NCBI GenBank assembly: GCA_963649615.1
Contig: CAVJIN010000003.1
Coordinates: 7,212 to 71,211 of the forward strand
DNA from: UBA9732 sp963649615
GTDB lineage: Bacteria > Spirochaetota > Spirochaetia > Sphaerochaetales > Sphaerochaetaceae
Length of the DNA stretch: 64,000 bases
Direction of reading: 5' to 3'
The position numbers and the translations under genes were made by a program. Shown piece after piece: positions 15,742 through 24,460 of this stretch. Under the pieces are notes generated by a model that did not search any database, was not told the DNA's origin, and saw only the letters and a list, made by a program, of their open reading frames with translations. The first letter of the stretch is position 1; each line of letters begins with the position of its first letter.

Positions 15742-17741
15742 TTTTTTATCCACCTTGGAAAAGAATACTCACCCCGATAGTTTGAGGCATTATAATGCGG
15801 ATATTTTTCTGGGGCATAGATTTTATCTCTATCCTCCATTGGTCTATCCTGAGTATAAACATACAAGGCTTTTCTATCCCACACGACAATTTCCTCACGG
15901 TTATCGCCTTCAGTATTAAAAACCTCACAGCACAAATTTGGATGCCCGTCATCTGGAAATGGCACTACAACATCTCCATCTCCATCCATCAAGCCACCAT
16001 GCTCAACACTGGCGTTAAGAAGGATTAAATCCTGTCCAGAACCATCCCAGTTAATTGGTGCAATAATATTACCATTACACACAGCTTCCCTATGCCATAT
16101 CTCTTGGCCTTTATAATCATGCATGTAGATAATGCCATTATTTTGCCAATATGTTGTGGTGCAAATCTCAAGGCCAGCCCTCAGGGGGCAGTAATTTCCA
16201 ATACTTATGCGCTGTCCATGGCCATTGATATCACGCAGCAGAATCTCTCCCTGCAGATTCACCAGCATAAAGCCTTCCCATCCCGATACTATTGCAAGAC
16301 ATGGCTCACTGTCTGGGCCATACTTACCAAAGATAATCTCATCTGTGTGGTCTGTCTCAATTGGAAGAGACCATTTCAACGAGCCATCATGGTCAACCAT
16401 GTTGTAGCAAGAAAAAAGTTCGTCTTTTCCATCTCCATCAAAGTCATAACTAAAGGGAAAATGGCCTGTGTTGTACTTGGAGAAAGTCCACAAGAAATTA
16501 AGATCTTTATCATAGAGCCAGAGGCGAGAGTATCGGTCTTTAATCAGGATATCACTAGGGCGATCTTGACCTGTGACGTTGACAATGCGAATTGCATCCA
16601 CATTGAGTCTATCAAAGGCATAGCGTCCAAATTCCAAACCCGTAACCGTTTTAGGGTCAGCAGTGTTTTGTGGCGTTGGAATGCTCTTTTTTATCTGCCC
16701 TGTACGGCCATCAAGGATGAAAAGTTGAAAATCGTAGCTGGTAATGACCTCGTCAATGCCGTCGTTATCTATGTCATAAATTTGCATTGGAAGGTCCGTT
16801 GTGAGCAATGTAACATCATCGTCATCAATTGGCTCACCCTTCTGCCAAAGAACTTTCCCTGTTTCCATGCTCACAGCTGTCAAACAACTTATAAAAGGAT
16901 ATCTGTCCTTGTAAACGCGTCGCTGATGCTGAGCAATCAAGAAAAAAAGCTCTTTAGTGCCAGTAAGATGACCAAAGCGAATTTGTCTTGCTGCACCAAA
17001 GTTTTCAAGACTTATGACCTTACTGAGCTTCATTTGAGGAAAATTCGCTCGCTTTTTTGCAACACGCTGTTCATCTGCCTTTTTCTTGTTTTCAAAAGCC
17101 GTTAGCTCTTCATCTGTCATCTCAACACAAACAGAGCTATATTGAGCAGGCATGCATGCAGATAGTGCAATGCAACCATTTTGGTATGTTGAATCTGTAA
17201 CCTGGAGAACGTCAACATCATCAAGATAGCATGTGAAAGTACTGTCTTTACATACAACTTTAAGGGAATGAAAATATTCTACAGACCACTTAACTTCTTT
17301 TGTTGCAAGGATTGTACGCTCTAGCTTATTTACTCTATGAAATTCCACTTTATTGTTATGGAGATAAAATCCATAGTGCATCATGCTAGTTTGATAGCGA
17401 AAAAGAATTCCACATATTTCATCATTTCTCATAGCTCGCATGGAAACCGTAACAGTATAGTCTGTCATGCGAGTATCGCCCTTACGGAGTACAGGAACAG
17501 CCTTTTTTTCTTTTGGGGGCTTAAGTCTCATCTGTTCCATAAGATGTTGGCCATTCAAAAGAGGCGCTGTGACCATCCAAGAAGGACCACGGAAATCGAA
17601 ATCGGCTATTGGATCAAACCAACCACCCTTATAACCTTGTTCTGGATAAAAATGATATTCCCCCATGGCGGAATGATCTCTGTCATAGGGGAATGCTCCT
17701 AGCGGGAAACTGGAGAAATTGTCATATAAGACTTGATTCAT
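15738..17741 (-). CDS. Cytoplasmic FG-GAP beta-propeller protein with N-terminal LamG-like domain
   Basis: A 667-residue protein without signal peptide or membrane segments. Residues about 90-215 form a beta-rich LamG/DUF1080-like carbohydrate-binding fold (SVEYFHSLKVVCKD, FTCYLDDVDVLQV). From about 240 to the end is a beta-propeller with calcium-binding DxDxDG loops, for example DIDNDGIDE and DFDGDGKDE. This arrangement is reminiscent of rhamnogalacturonan lyase-type propellers, but I see no clear catalytic signature, so enzyme activity is unproven. It starts 1 base after the Gfo/Idh gene stop and overlaps the esterase start, so the three proteins are made together. Confidence 0.6.
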   Translation of the reverse strand: MNQVLYDNFSSFPLGAFPYDRDHSAMGEYHFYPEQGYKGGWFDPIADFDFRGPSWMVTAPLLNGQHLMEQMRLKPPKEKKAVPVLRKGDTRMTDYTVTVSMRAMRNDEICGILFRYQTSMMHYGFYLHNNKVEFHRVNKLERTILATKEVKWSVEYFHSLKVVCKDSTFTCYLDDVDVLQVTDSTYQNGCIALSACMPAQYSSVCVEMTDEELTAFENKKKADEQRVAKKRANFPQMKLSKVISLENFGAARQIRFGHLTGTKELFFLIAQHQRRVYKDRYPFISCLTAVSMETGKVLWQKGEPIDDDDVTLLTTDLPMQIYDIDNDGIDEVITSYDFQLFILDGRTGQIKKSIPTPQNTADPKTVTGLEFGRYAFDRLNVDAIRIVNVTGQDRPSDILIKDRYSRLWLYDKDLNFLWTFSKYNTGHFPFSYDFDGDGKDELFSCYNMVDHDGSLKWSLPIETDHTDEIIFGKYGPDSEPCLAIVSGWEGFMLVNLQGEILLRDINGHGQRISIGNYCPLRAGLEICTTTYWQNNGIIYMHDYKGQEIWHREAVCNGNIIAPINWDGSGQDLILLNASVEHGGLMDGDGDVVVPFPDDGHPNLCCEVFNTEGDNREEIVVWDRKALYVYTQDRPMEDRDKIYAPEKYPHYNASNYRGEYSFPRWIKK

Positions 17742-17742
17742 G

Positions 17743-19029
17743 TTACCACTCCACTAAGTCTTTTACGTCTACAGGAAGGCCTGATGCAATGCTCTTATTT
17801 GCAGCAATTCCAACCAAAGCAGACTTAATACCATCTTTGTAATCTGCCGCCCTGTGGAATTCATCATAAGGTGGATTAGGAAGGAAAATATCGTCCAAAA
17901 GAACAGGGTCTCCACCACCATGTCCGCCTTCTTTTGTCTCAACCTTTACTTCATATGGAGCGCCAAACATTGGACACACACGAATCTTATGGAAAACTGT
18001 TGCTCCTTCGTTTTCTTTGTCTCCACCAGCATTGATGTAAGGCTTCTCAAGAGCCGTGTACTCAATTCTTCCCTTATCTCCATTTATGCAGACATTAAAG
18101 CCTTCCCAAGGAGAATAAGAGAACAACGAATAAGACATTTGAGCTCCGTTTTTATATTTAACAATAACGTTCATTGTATCTTCAATGGAAATATCGTCCC
18201 TGAAAACACTTCTATCTCTTATGTATCCGCTGTCTTTTTCTGCATCAAGGTATAAAGCTTTAAGTTTTGGATTGTTTTCTATATCAATTGCAAAAGGATC
18301 ATTTTTGGCTTCTTCAGAGCCATGACATCTATAGTAGAATTTCTCAACTCCACGTTTTTCTGCAGCCTCTTTTCCATAGAAATTTAAGGAACCAAGAGCA
18401 AAAACTTTCTCTGGCTCTGTGTTAAGCCAGAAGTTTACAAGGTCAAAGTGATGCGTTGCCTTGTGAACTAAAAGTCCACCACTGTTGACTTTACAACTAT
18501 GCCATCTACGATAATAATCTGCTCCATGAACAGTATTTAGCAACCATTCAAAATGAACTTGGAAAGGTCTTCCAATAACGCCATCTCTGATAAGCTCTCT
18601 CATCTTAGTATGGTATGGGGCATATCTATAGTTAAATGTAACTCTTACATGACGGCCTGTGCGTTTAACAGCATCAATGATTCTCTGCGCTTTCTGTTCA
18701 TTAATGGTAATTGGCTTTTCTGTAATAACATCACATCCCTTTTCCATTGCCCGTACAATATAATCATCATGGGTGCGGTCAACAGAAGTAACAATAACTA
18801 CATCTGGCTTGGTTTCTTCTATCATTTTCTCAAATTCATGAGGTAGATATTGGGGAACCTCTTTTGCTCCCATCTCTTTAATAACAGAATTTGCATAGCG
18901 CATTCTAGTTTCACTTAGGTCGCAAAAACCTACAAGTTCATTGATATCTTTGTAAGTTGTAGCTATTGCTTCGTAATACATTCTGGCTCTTCCACCAGTA
19001 CCAACTTGTGCATAACGAGTTTTCTTCAT
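17743..19029 (-). CDS. Gfo/Idh/MocA-family sugar oxidoreductase
   Basis: NAD(P)-dependent dehydrogenase of the glucose-fructose oxidoreductase family, 428 residues. The Rossmann motif is GTGGRARMY (11-19), the conserved EKPITIN lysine-proline signature lies near 105-110, and the catalytic region is GGLLVHKATHHFDLVNF. The C-terminal alpha/beta domain is longer than average and ends with a GGHGGGDP loop seen in glycosidase-like or bulky-sugar members. Start ATG 19029 heads the three-gene cluster with the propeller protein and SGNH hydrolase. The substrate is unknown; an acetylated or acidic sugar would suit the neighbours. Confidence 0.85.
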   Translation of the reverse strand: MKKTRYAQVGTGGRARMYYEAIATTYKDINELVGFCDLSETRMRYANSVIKEMGAKEVPQYLPHEFEKMIEETKPDVVIVTSVDRTHDDYIVRAMEKGCDVITEKPITINEQKAQRIIDAVKRTGRHVRVTFNYRYAPYHTKMRELIRDGVIGRPFQVHFEWLLNTVHGADYYRRWHSCKVNSGGLLVHKATHHFDLVNFWLNTEPEKVFALGSLNFYGKEAAEKRGVEKFYYRCHGSEEAKNDPFAIDIENNPKLKALYLDAEKDSGYIRDRSVFRDDISIEDTMNVIVKYKNGAQMSYSLFSYSPWEGFNVCINGDKGRIEYTALEKPYINAGGDKENEGATVFHKIRVCPMFGAPYEVKVETKEGGHGGGDPVLLDDIFLPNPPYDEFHRAADYKDGIKSALVGIAANKSIASGLPVDVKDLVEW

Positions 19030-19080
19030 TATTCTGCTCCTATGCCCTCATTTTTCGCATATTAAAGCCGTTGGTCAATA

Positions 19081-19959
19081 TTATTTGCTTGCTTTTTCCA
19101 TAGCATGTTGCATTGCTATTTCAAGTTCTTTGCGAAATTCTGGATTGCAACAAGAAATTTCATTTTTCCAAGTACCTTCTTTTGCCATTGCAACAATATT
19201 CTGCTTCAATAAAACATGTGAGGCTGGCACATTATGAGCTTTGGCAACATCATCTCTTGCTAAAAAGAAATATTTAACAAACACTTTTTCTTGCTTTGAA
19301 AGCATCTTATAGTTGCAAATTTTTTCCCAACTAGGGCGCTCTGGATGTTTTGGCTCGGCACAAGTTTTTAAGGCTTTCTGAATTTCCTTCTTTTTAAATT
19401 TTGGTAAATGTTGAATTTCTTGTTCTAAGATATCCTTAAGTTCAAAAAGGTGTTGCACATCCCCAAGAGCATACTGGATTTGTGCTTCTGGAATTGGTCT
19501 ACGCATCCAGTTTGCAGTTTGAAAACGTTTTTTTGATGAATTGCTTGTTTCTAAACCATTATTTTGACCAAGATATTTCTCTTCGAGTGAGGTTAAATTG
19601 CCTGTAAAGTCCAAAGCTAAAGCCAACACACGTATGTCATAGATATTCTTTAACTGTATTTTCAAAGCCTTGCGCGAAAGAGCTGCATCACTTTGGCAAG
19701 AAAACATTATTTTTTCAATTGGCCCTTCTAAGAAGGCCTTAAGAGCTTCTAAGCCTTCTTTTGTTTTAATTATTTCAAGGCAATCAATTATATAATAGTT
19801 GATTTTATCAAAAAGTTGGATTATACAAACATACTCACCATAACAATGTAAATTGGACTCTTCTTCAAAGTCCATTGCTACACTGCTAATGTTTTCTTTT
19901 TCCCATAATGAGACCAATGAATCCAGTTGGCTTGCTGTTGTGATTATTGAATAATCCAT
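19081..19959 (-). CDS. rnd: Ribonuclease D-like 3'-5' exoribonuclease
   Basis: DEDDy exonuclease that trims tRNA and other RNA 3' ends. Exo I is AMDFEEE (about 28-34), Exo II includes FSCQSDAALSRK (about 86-97), and Exo III is YALGDVQHL (about 163-171) with the tyrosine of the DEDDy class. An HRDC-like helical region follows from about 210. The RRPIPEAQIQYA segment matches the RNase D signature with altered positions. At 292 residues it is shorter than the E. coli enzyme, which has two HRDC domains. It follows the dCMP deaminase by 3 bases and is cotranscribed with it. Confidence 0.85.
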   Translation of the reverse strand: MDYSIITTASQLDSLVSLWEKENISSVAMDFEEESNLHCYGEYVCIIQLFDKINYYIIDCLEIIKTKEGLEALKAFLEGPIEKIMFSCQSDAALSRKALKIQLKNIYDIRVLALALDFTGNLTSLEEKYLGQNNGLETSNSSKKRFQTANWMRRPIPEAQIQYALGDVQHLFELKDILEQEIQHLPKFKKKEIQKALKTCAEPKHPERPSWEKICNYKMLSKQEKVFVKYFFLARDDVAKAHNVPASHVLLKQNIVAMAKEGTWKNEISCCNPEFRKELEIAMQHAMEKASK

Positions 19960-19962
19960 GTG

Positions 19963-20445
19963 TTAGATGTTTATCTCCAGCTTCTCGTTTTTAATGAACT
20001 GTCTTACTACAATTCCTGCTTCTTTGAGCATACGAGAGGAGGCTTGAACGTTATCGGACTCTGGATATTTGTTTTCTCTATAGATAACTTCACTGATTCC
20101 GCTTTGTATGATAGCTTTGGCACATTCGTTGCAAGGATACATGACCACATATAAGGTGCAGCCTCTAAGATCTCGAGAGATGCTATTTAGGATTGCATTA
20201 AGTTCTGCATGACATACGTATGGGTATTTGGTTTCAAGAGGAACACCAACACGAGCCCAAGGAAAGGTGTCGTCGCTACAGCCAATAGGAAAGCCGTTAT
20301 AGCCTGTTCCTACAATCTTTTTCTCTTGATTTACTATGCATGCGCCTACTTGCGTATTTGGGTCTTTACTCCGCATGGAGGATAACACGGCCACGCTCAT
20401 GAAATATTCATCCCAGGAAATGTAGTCTTTTCTTTTATCGGACAT
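19963..20445 (-). CDS. Deoxycytidylate (dCMP) deaminase
   Basis: Zinc enzyme converting dCMP to dUMP for thymidylate synthesis. The 160 residues include the zinc/catalytic motifs HAE (proton-shuttling glutamate) and PCNECAKAI, and the N-terminal signature SWDEYFMSVA with RSKDPNTQVGA. The large insertion between these motifs that binds allosteric nucleotides in phage and animal enzymes is only partly present. ATG 20445 is preceded by AAGGAG. It is coupled to rnd. Confidence 0.9.
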   Translation of the reverse strand: MSDKRKDYISWDEYFMSVAVLSSMRSKDPNTQVGACIVNQEKKIVGTGYNGFPIGCSDDTFPWARVGVPLETKYPYVCHAELNAILNSISRDLRGCTLYVVMYPCNECAKAIIQSGISEVIYRENKYPESDNVQASSRMLKEAGIVVRQFIKNEKLEINI

Positions 20446-20529
20446 TAAAGTGCTCCTTAATTTAGTGTGATTTGTTTAATACTAAACTAAAGAGCACATG
20501 GTTTCTAGTTTTATTTTGTAAAAAACTAT

Positions 20530-21732
20530 TTACTTTATAACTCCGTTGGCTTTTCCTATTTTAATAAAGGCTTGGACGGCTTTCTCAATCTGCTCTGGGG
20601 TGTGAACAGCTGAAAGTTGAACTCTAATGCGAGCTTTTCCTTTTGGAACTACTGGGTAGCAGAATCCAATAACATAAACACCTTCATTGAGAAGTTCATC
20701 TGCCATTTTAACAGCCTTAACCTCATCATAGAGCATAACTGGAACAATTGCCGTATTGCCAGGAACAAGGTCAAAACCTGCTTCTTCCATTTTTTTGCGG
20801 AAAAGCTTTGCGTTTTCCATTGTCTTTTCTCTGTATGGATTCCCTTGCTCAAGAAGTTCTATAACTTTGATTGTTCCTCCAGCAATAGCAGGAGCAAGAG
20901 TATTGGAAAAAAGATATGGACGTGCTCTTTGACGGAACAAATCAATAAGTTCTTGTCGTCCACTAATACAGCCGCCACTTGCACCACCAAGGGCCTTTCC
21001 AAATGTGGTTGTGATTAAATCAACCTTCCCTGTGAGCCCATAGTATTCTGCTGTACCACGGCCTGTTTTGCCAATATACCCTGTAGAATGTGAGTCATCA
21101 ACCATAACTAGGCTATCATATTGCTCTGCAAGCTTACAAATCTCATCAAGTTTTGCAATATCTCCATCCATAGAGAACACGCCATCTGTGCAAATGATTT
21201 TTCTTGGACATTCTTTTGCTTCCTGAAGACATTTCTCCAACTCTTCCATGTTGCTGTGTTTGTATCTAAATCTCTTTGCTTTACAAAGTCTAACGCCATC
21301 AATGATTGACGCATGGTTAAGTTCATCACTGATAATAGCATCATTTTCACCAAGTAGTGGTTCAAAGACGGCTCCATTTGCATCAAAGCAAGAAGAAAAG
21401 AGAATGGTGTCGTCTGTTCCAAGGAAGGAGCTAATTTTTTTCTCAAGATCTTTATGCAGTTTTTGGGTTCCACAAATAAAACGAACAGAAGAAAGGCCAT
21501 AACCCCACTGATCCATTGTTTTCTTTGCAGCCTCAATAACGTCTTTATTATCTGCAAGACCAAGATAGTTATTGGCGCAGAAGTTCAAAACATCTGAAAT
21601 AGAACCATCTGGATTTTGAACCTTGATAAGTCCACTTTGCATTGAAACAATTACTCTTTCTTTTTTAGAAAGACCTTGGGCCTCTAGTCCATCAAGAAAT
21701 TCTCTAAGTTCCTTTTTTAACTCGTTGGTCAT
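20530..21732 (-). CDS. kbl: Glycine C-acetyltransferase (2-amino-3-ketobutyrate CoA ligase)
   Basis: PLP enzyme of the alpha-oxoamine synthase family. It splits 2-amino-3-oxobutyrate with CoA into glycine and acetyl-CoA. The 400 residues show DDSHSTGYIGKTGRG, the PLP-lysine motif TTFGKALGGASGG, and SVRFICGTQ. Its ATG overlaps the tdh stop (ATGA), so it is the second gene of a threonine-degrading tdh-kbl operon. The glycine made can enter the glycine cleavage and glyA enzymes encoded at 32611-37313. Confidence 0.95.
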   Translation of the reverse strand: MTNELKKELREFLDGLEAQGLSKKERVIVSMQSGLIKVQNPDGSISDVLNFCANNYLGLADNKDVIEAAKKTMDQWGYGLSSVRFICGTQKLHKDLEKKISSFLGTDDTILFSSCFDANGAVFEPLLGENDAIISDELNHASIIDGVRLCKAKRFRYKHSNMEELEKCLQEAKECPRKIICTDGVFSMDGDIAKLDEICKLAEQYDSLVMVDDSHSTGYIGKTGRGTAEYYGLTGKVDLITTTFGKALGGASGGCISGRQELIDLFRQRARPYLFSNTLAPAIAGGTIKVIELLEQGNPYREKTMENAKLFRKKMEEAGFDLVPGNTAIVPVMLYDEVKAVKMADELLNEGVYVIGFCYPVVPKGKARIRVQLSAVHTPEQIEKAVQAFIKIGKANGVIK

Positions 21733-22685
21733 TTCTCTTTCCTCCTCTTTTGTATTGTTTTAATCATATCCTCTGTCATTGAGGCTAAGTCATAATCTGG
21801 ATGCCAACCCCACTCTACACGTGCAGCATAGTCTTCAAGACAATCTGGCCAAGAATCTGCAATGGCTTGTTTTACGGGATCTATGTCATAACTAATGGTA
21901 AAATCTGGAATGACGTTACGAATGTAAGCCGCCTGCTCTTCTGGGCAAAAACTCATAGATGCAATATTAAAAGCATTACGGTGACGTAAATTGTCTGGAT
22001 TAGCTTCCATGACTTGAATGGCTGCCTTAACCGCATCTGGCATATAAATCATGTCCAAATAAGTATCACTTCTAAGGAAGCAATCATAGTGATGTTTATC
22101 TACCGCTGCATAATAGATGTCCACAGCGTAGTCTGTTGTTCCACCTCCTGGAGGAGTCATATTACTGATAACTCCAGGAAATCTAACACCTCGAGTATCT
22201 ACATCATATTTGTGATAATAGTAGTCACAAAGAAGTTCCCCTGCAACCTTAGAAACTCCATAGATAGAAGTTGGTCTTTGAATAGTATCCTGTGGTGTAT
22301 ATTGCTTTGGAGTTGTTGGTCCAAATGCTCCAATTGAAGAAGGAGTAAATACTGCGCATTTTTCTTGACGTGCAACTTCCAAAGAGGTAATTAAGCCGTT
22401 CATATTTATATCCCATGCGCGTAAGGGATTTTTCTCGGCGGTGGCCGAAAGTATGGCTGCTAAGTGATAAATTGTATCAATCTTGTGCTTTTGGACCACT
22501 GCTAAAAGACTTTCACCGTCTCTGCTATCCATTTTGTAGAAGGGGCCACCTTCTACAAGCGGTCTATTTACATCGTCTCTGATATCGGTAAGGACAACAT
22601 TGTCATTGCCGTACTTTTTCCTCAATCCAATGGCAATCTCAGAGCCTAACTGGCCAAGAGAGCCAACAACCAGAATGTTCTTCAC
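21729..22685 (-). CDS. tdh: L-threonine 3-dehydrogenase, short-chain (NAD-epimerase) type
   Basis: Oxidises L-threonine to 2-amino-3-oxobutyrate with NAD. It belongs to the extended short-chain dehydrogenase family, not the zinc medium-chain family: nucleotide-binding GSLGQLGSEIA near residue 8, the HLAAILSA segment, and catalytic YGVSK (YxxxK). The 318 residues end with the family's WGWHPDYDLASMTEDM. I chose GTG 22685 because GGAGG is 7 bases upstream and residues then begin directly at KNILVVG; the longer frame from 22718 has no ribosome site. It is divergent from an XRE-cupin regulator and has a near-consensus promoter. Confidence 0.93.
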   Translation of the reverse strand: MKNILVVGSLGQLGSEIAIGLRKKYGNDNVVLTDIRDDVNRPLVEGGPFYKMDSRDGESLLAVVQKHKIDTIYHLAAILSATAEKNPLRAWDINMNGLITSLEVARQEKCAVFTPSSIGAFGPTTPKQYTPQDTIQRPTSIYGVSKVAGELLCDYYYHKYDVDTRGVRFPGVISNMTPPGGGTTDYAVDIYYAAVDKHHYDCFLRSDTYLDMIYMPDAVKAAIQVMEANPDNLRHRNAFNIASMSFCPEEQAAYIRNVIPDFTISYDIDPVKQAIADSWPDCLEDYAARVEWGWHPDYDLASMTEDMIKTIQKRRKEK

Positions 22686-22767
22686 AAACGGGCCTCCACG
22701 TAATTCAATTGACAGCAAATGCTGTTGATACTAGAATTGGACCATCACAAGGTGCCGTACAAAGTTT

Positions 22768-22796
22768 AGTATATTGAACAAAATTTGATATGTCAA
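22768..22796 (-). promoter_or_regulatory. Near-consensus sigma-70 promoter of tdh-kbl with overlapping palindrome
   Basis: On the minus strand: TTGACA (22796-22791), a 17-base spacer, TATACT (22773-22768). The -35 box lies in the imperfect palindrome TTGACATATCAA and the spacer contains AAATTTTGTTCAA, so a repressor could cover RNA polymerase contacts. The divergent XRE-cupin protein, which starts 19 bases away, is the obvious candidate. Confidence 0.7.
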
Positions 22797-22814
22797 AACA
22801 AAAGGAGAAAAAGC

Positions 22815-23384
22815 ATGGATACGCCTCCAATGATAGGAAAAAATATTCAGAGAATGCGAACAGATAGAGGTTTGACTCTAAATGTTTTATCCGATAAGTC
22901 TGGAGTTTCTAAGGCTATGCTCAGTCAGATAGAATCTGACAAGGTTAATCCTACAGTTGCTACTGTTTGGAAGATCGCAAAAGGTCTTGGTGTTGATCTT
23001 AACGAGCTTTTGAATGTTGATGATCAACCAAAACGTATTTTCTCCGTCAATCCTAACGAGACAAAGAATTCAGCCTCTTTGGAGATGGTTGAACATGGCG
23101 TTACAATTAAGGTTCTTTCTCCTCTTAATATGGTAGAAGAACTGGAAATGTACATTGTGACCCTTCCTCCAAAAACAAAACTACCTTCAGAACCACATTA
23201 CCCTGGAACACAAGAGTTTCTTACAATTCTCAAGGGGCAAGTTTCTGTAACAGCTGGTGAGAATTCTGCAAATCTCAAGAAAGGAGATTTCCTTGTATAT
23301 CATTGTGACGTAGATCACACAATTGAAAACATTGGTAGCCAACCTGCAGAAGTGCACATGGTTGTGCGATACTCTAAGAAATAA
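22815..23384 (+). CDS. XRE-family regulator with C-terminal cupin sensor domain
   Basis: DNA-binding regulator of 189 residues. The N-terminal helix-turn-helix (about 8-65, with LSDKSGVSKAMLSQIES) is followed by a cupin_2 domain (about 110-187) with the pattern HYPGTQEFLTILKG and HCDVDHTIEN. Members of this family typically bind a small metabolite in the cupin and control amino-acid or polyamine genes. Start ATG 22815 has AAAGGAG 7 bases upstream; an earlier frame start at 22785 overlaps the tdh promoter. Position divergent to tdh-kbl suggests that threonine, glycine or an intermediate is the ligand; this is inference. prfA follows after 11 bases. Confidence 0.88.
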   Translation: MDTPPMIGKNIQRMRTDRGLTLNVLSDKSGVSKAMLSQIESDKVNPTVATVWKIAKGLGVDLNELLNVDDQPKRIFSVNPNETKNSASLEMVEHGVTIKVLSPLNMVEELEMYIVTLPPKTKLPSEPHYPGTQEFLTILKGQVSVTAGENSANLKKGDFLVYHCDVDHTIENIGSQPAEVHMVVRYSKK

Positions 23385-23395
23385 AGGCCAGATAG

Positions 23396-24460
23396 ATGAT
23401 TGAAAAACTCGCTGAATTTAAAAACCAGCTCAATGAACTGGATGAAAAACTTGCAAATCCAGAGATTATGAAAGATATGGCTGGGTATAAAAATCTCATG
23501 CAGGAACGCAGTAGACTTGTTCCTATTGTAGAAGAACTTGAAAATCTAAGCTCTCTTACAGAGGAACTGAAAGATAATGAAGCACTTGCAAAAGAGGAAG
23601 ACCCGGATCTTGCTGAAATGGCAAAAGAAGAGATTCCCATCTTAAAAAGCAAGATAGAAGAATCTGAAAAACGTTGTAAAATGCTCCTTGTCCCACCAGA
23701 TCCCATGGAAGGAAAGAATATCATCATGGAAATTAGAGCTGGTACAGGAGGAGAAGAAGCTGCTCTTTTTGCTGCTGACCTCTATAGAATGTATTCTTAT
23801 TTTGCTGAATCTAGGCATTGGAAATTGGAAGAAATTAGTTCTAATATGACAGAGCTTGGTGGATATAAAGAAATAATTGTTTCAATATCTGGAAAGGATG
23901 TTTATGGCTCTCTAAGATGGGAAAGCGGCGTTCATAGAGTCCAAAGAGTTCCAGAAACTGAGAGTGGTGGAAGAATTCACACCTCTGCTGTCACTGTTGC
24001 TGTTCTTCCTGAAGCTGAAGAAACAGAAGTTGATATTCGCCAAGAAGATTTAAGAATTGATGTCATGAGAGCTGGTGGCCCTGGTGGTCAGTGTGTTAAT
24101 ACTACTGAAAGTGCTGTACGTATTACCCATATTCCTTCAGGTCTTGTAGTCATTTGTCAAAACCAGAAATCTCAACTTCAGAATAAAGCTGAAGCTATGA
24201 GAGTTCTACGCTCTCGTTTGTATGATCTTGAAGCAGGGAGAAAAGCTAAAGAAAGAGCTGAAGAGCGCAAGAGCCAGGTTGGAAGTGGGGATCGCAGTGA
24301 AAGAATTAGAACGTACAACTTCCCACAGAACCGTCTTACAGACCACAGAATTAATCTTACACTTTACAAGTTAGACCTTATTATGGAAGGTCATCTTGAT
24401 GAAGTGGTTGAGGCTCTTAAAATTGCAGCCGGCGAGGAAGCTTTAAAGGATGCTCAGTAA
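23396..24460 (+). CDS. prfA: Peptide chain release factor 1
   Basis: Terminates translation at UAA and UAG. The GGQ catalytic motif is in MRAGGPGGQCVNTTES (GGQ near residue 230), the central domain shows EIRAGTGGEEA and RVQRVPETESGGRIHTSA, and the specificity loop has an RF1-type threonine motif, not the RF2 SPF. The length of 354 residues is standard. The next gene encodes PrmC, which methylates the GGQ glutamine, and the two overlap by 11 bases, the common bacterial arrangement. Confidence 0.96.
   Translation: MIEKLAEFKNQLNELDEKLANPEIMKDMAGYKNLMQERSRLVPIVEELENLSSLTEELKDNEALAKEEDPDLAEMAKEEIPILKSKIEESEKRCKMLLVPPDPMEGKNIIMEIRAGTGGEEAALFAADLYRMYSYFAESRHWKLEEISSNMTELGGYKEIIVSISGKDVYGSLRWESGVHRVQRVPETESGGRIHTSAVTVAVLPEAEETEVDIRQEDLRIDVMRAGGPGGQCVNTTESAVRITHIPSGLVVICQNQKSQLQNKAEAMRVLRSRLYDLEAGRKAKERAEERKSQVGSGDRSERIRTYNFPQNRLTDHRINLTLYKLDLIMEGHLDEVVEALKIAAGEEALKDAQ

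Noticed and set aside
16092..17105. 337-codon plus-strand frame inside the propeller gene
   Set aside because: The composition is unlike a protein, there is no ribosome site, and the minus-strand frame has clear FG-GAP motifs and coupled neighbours.
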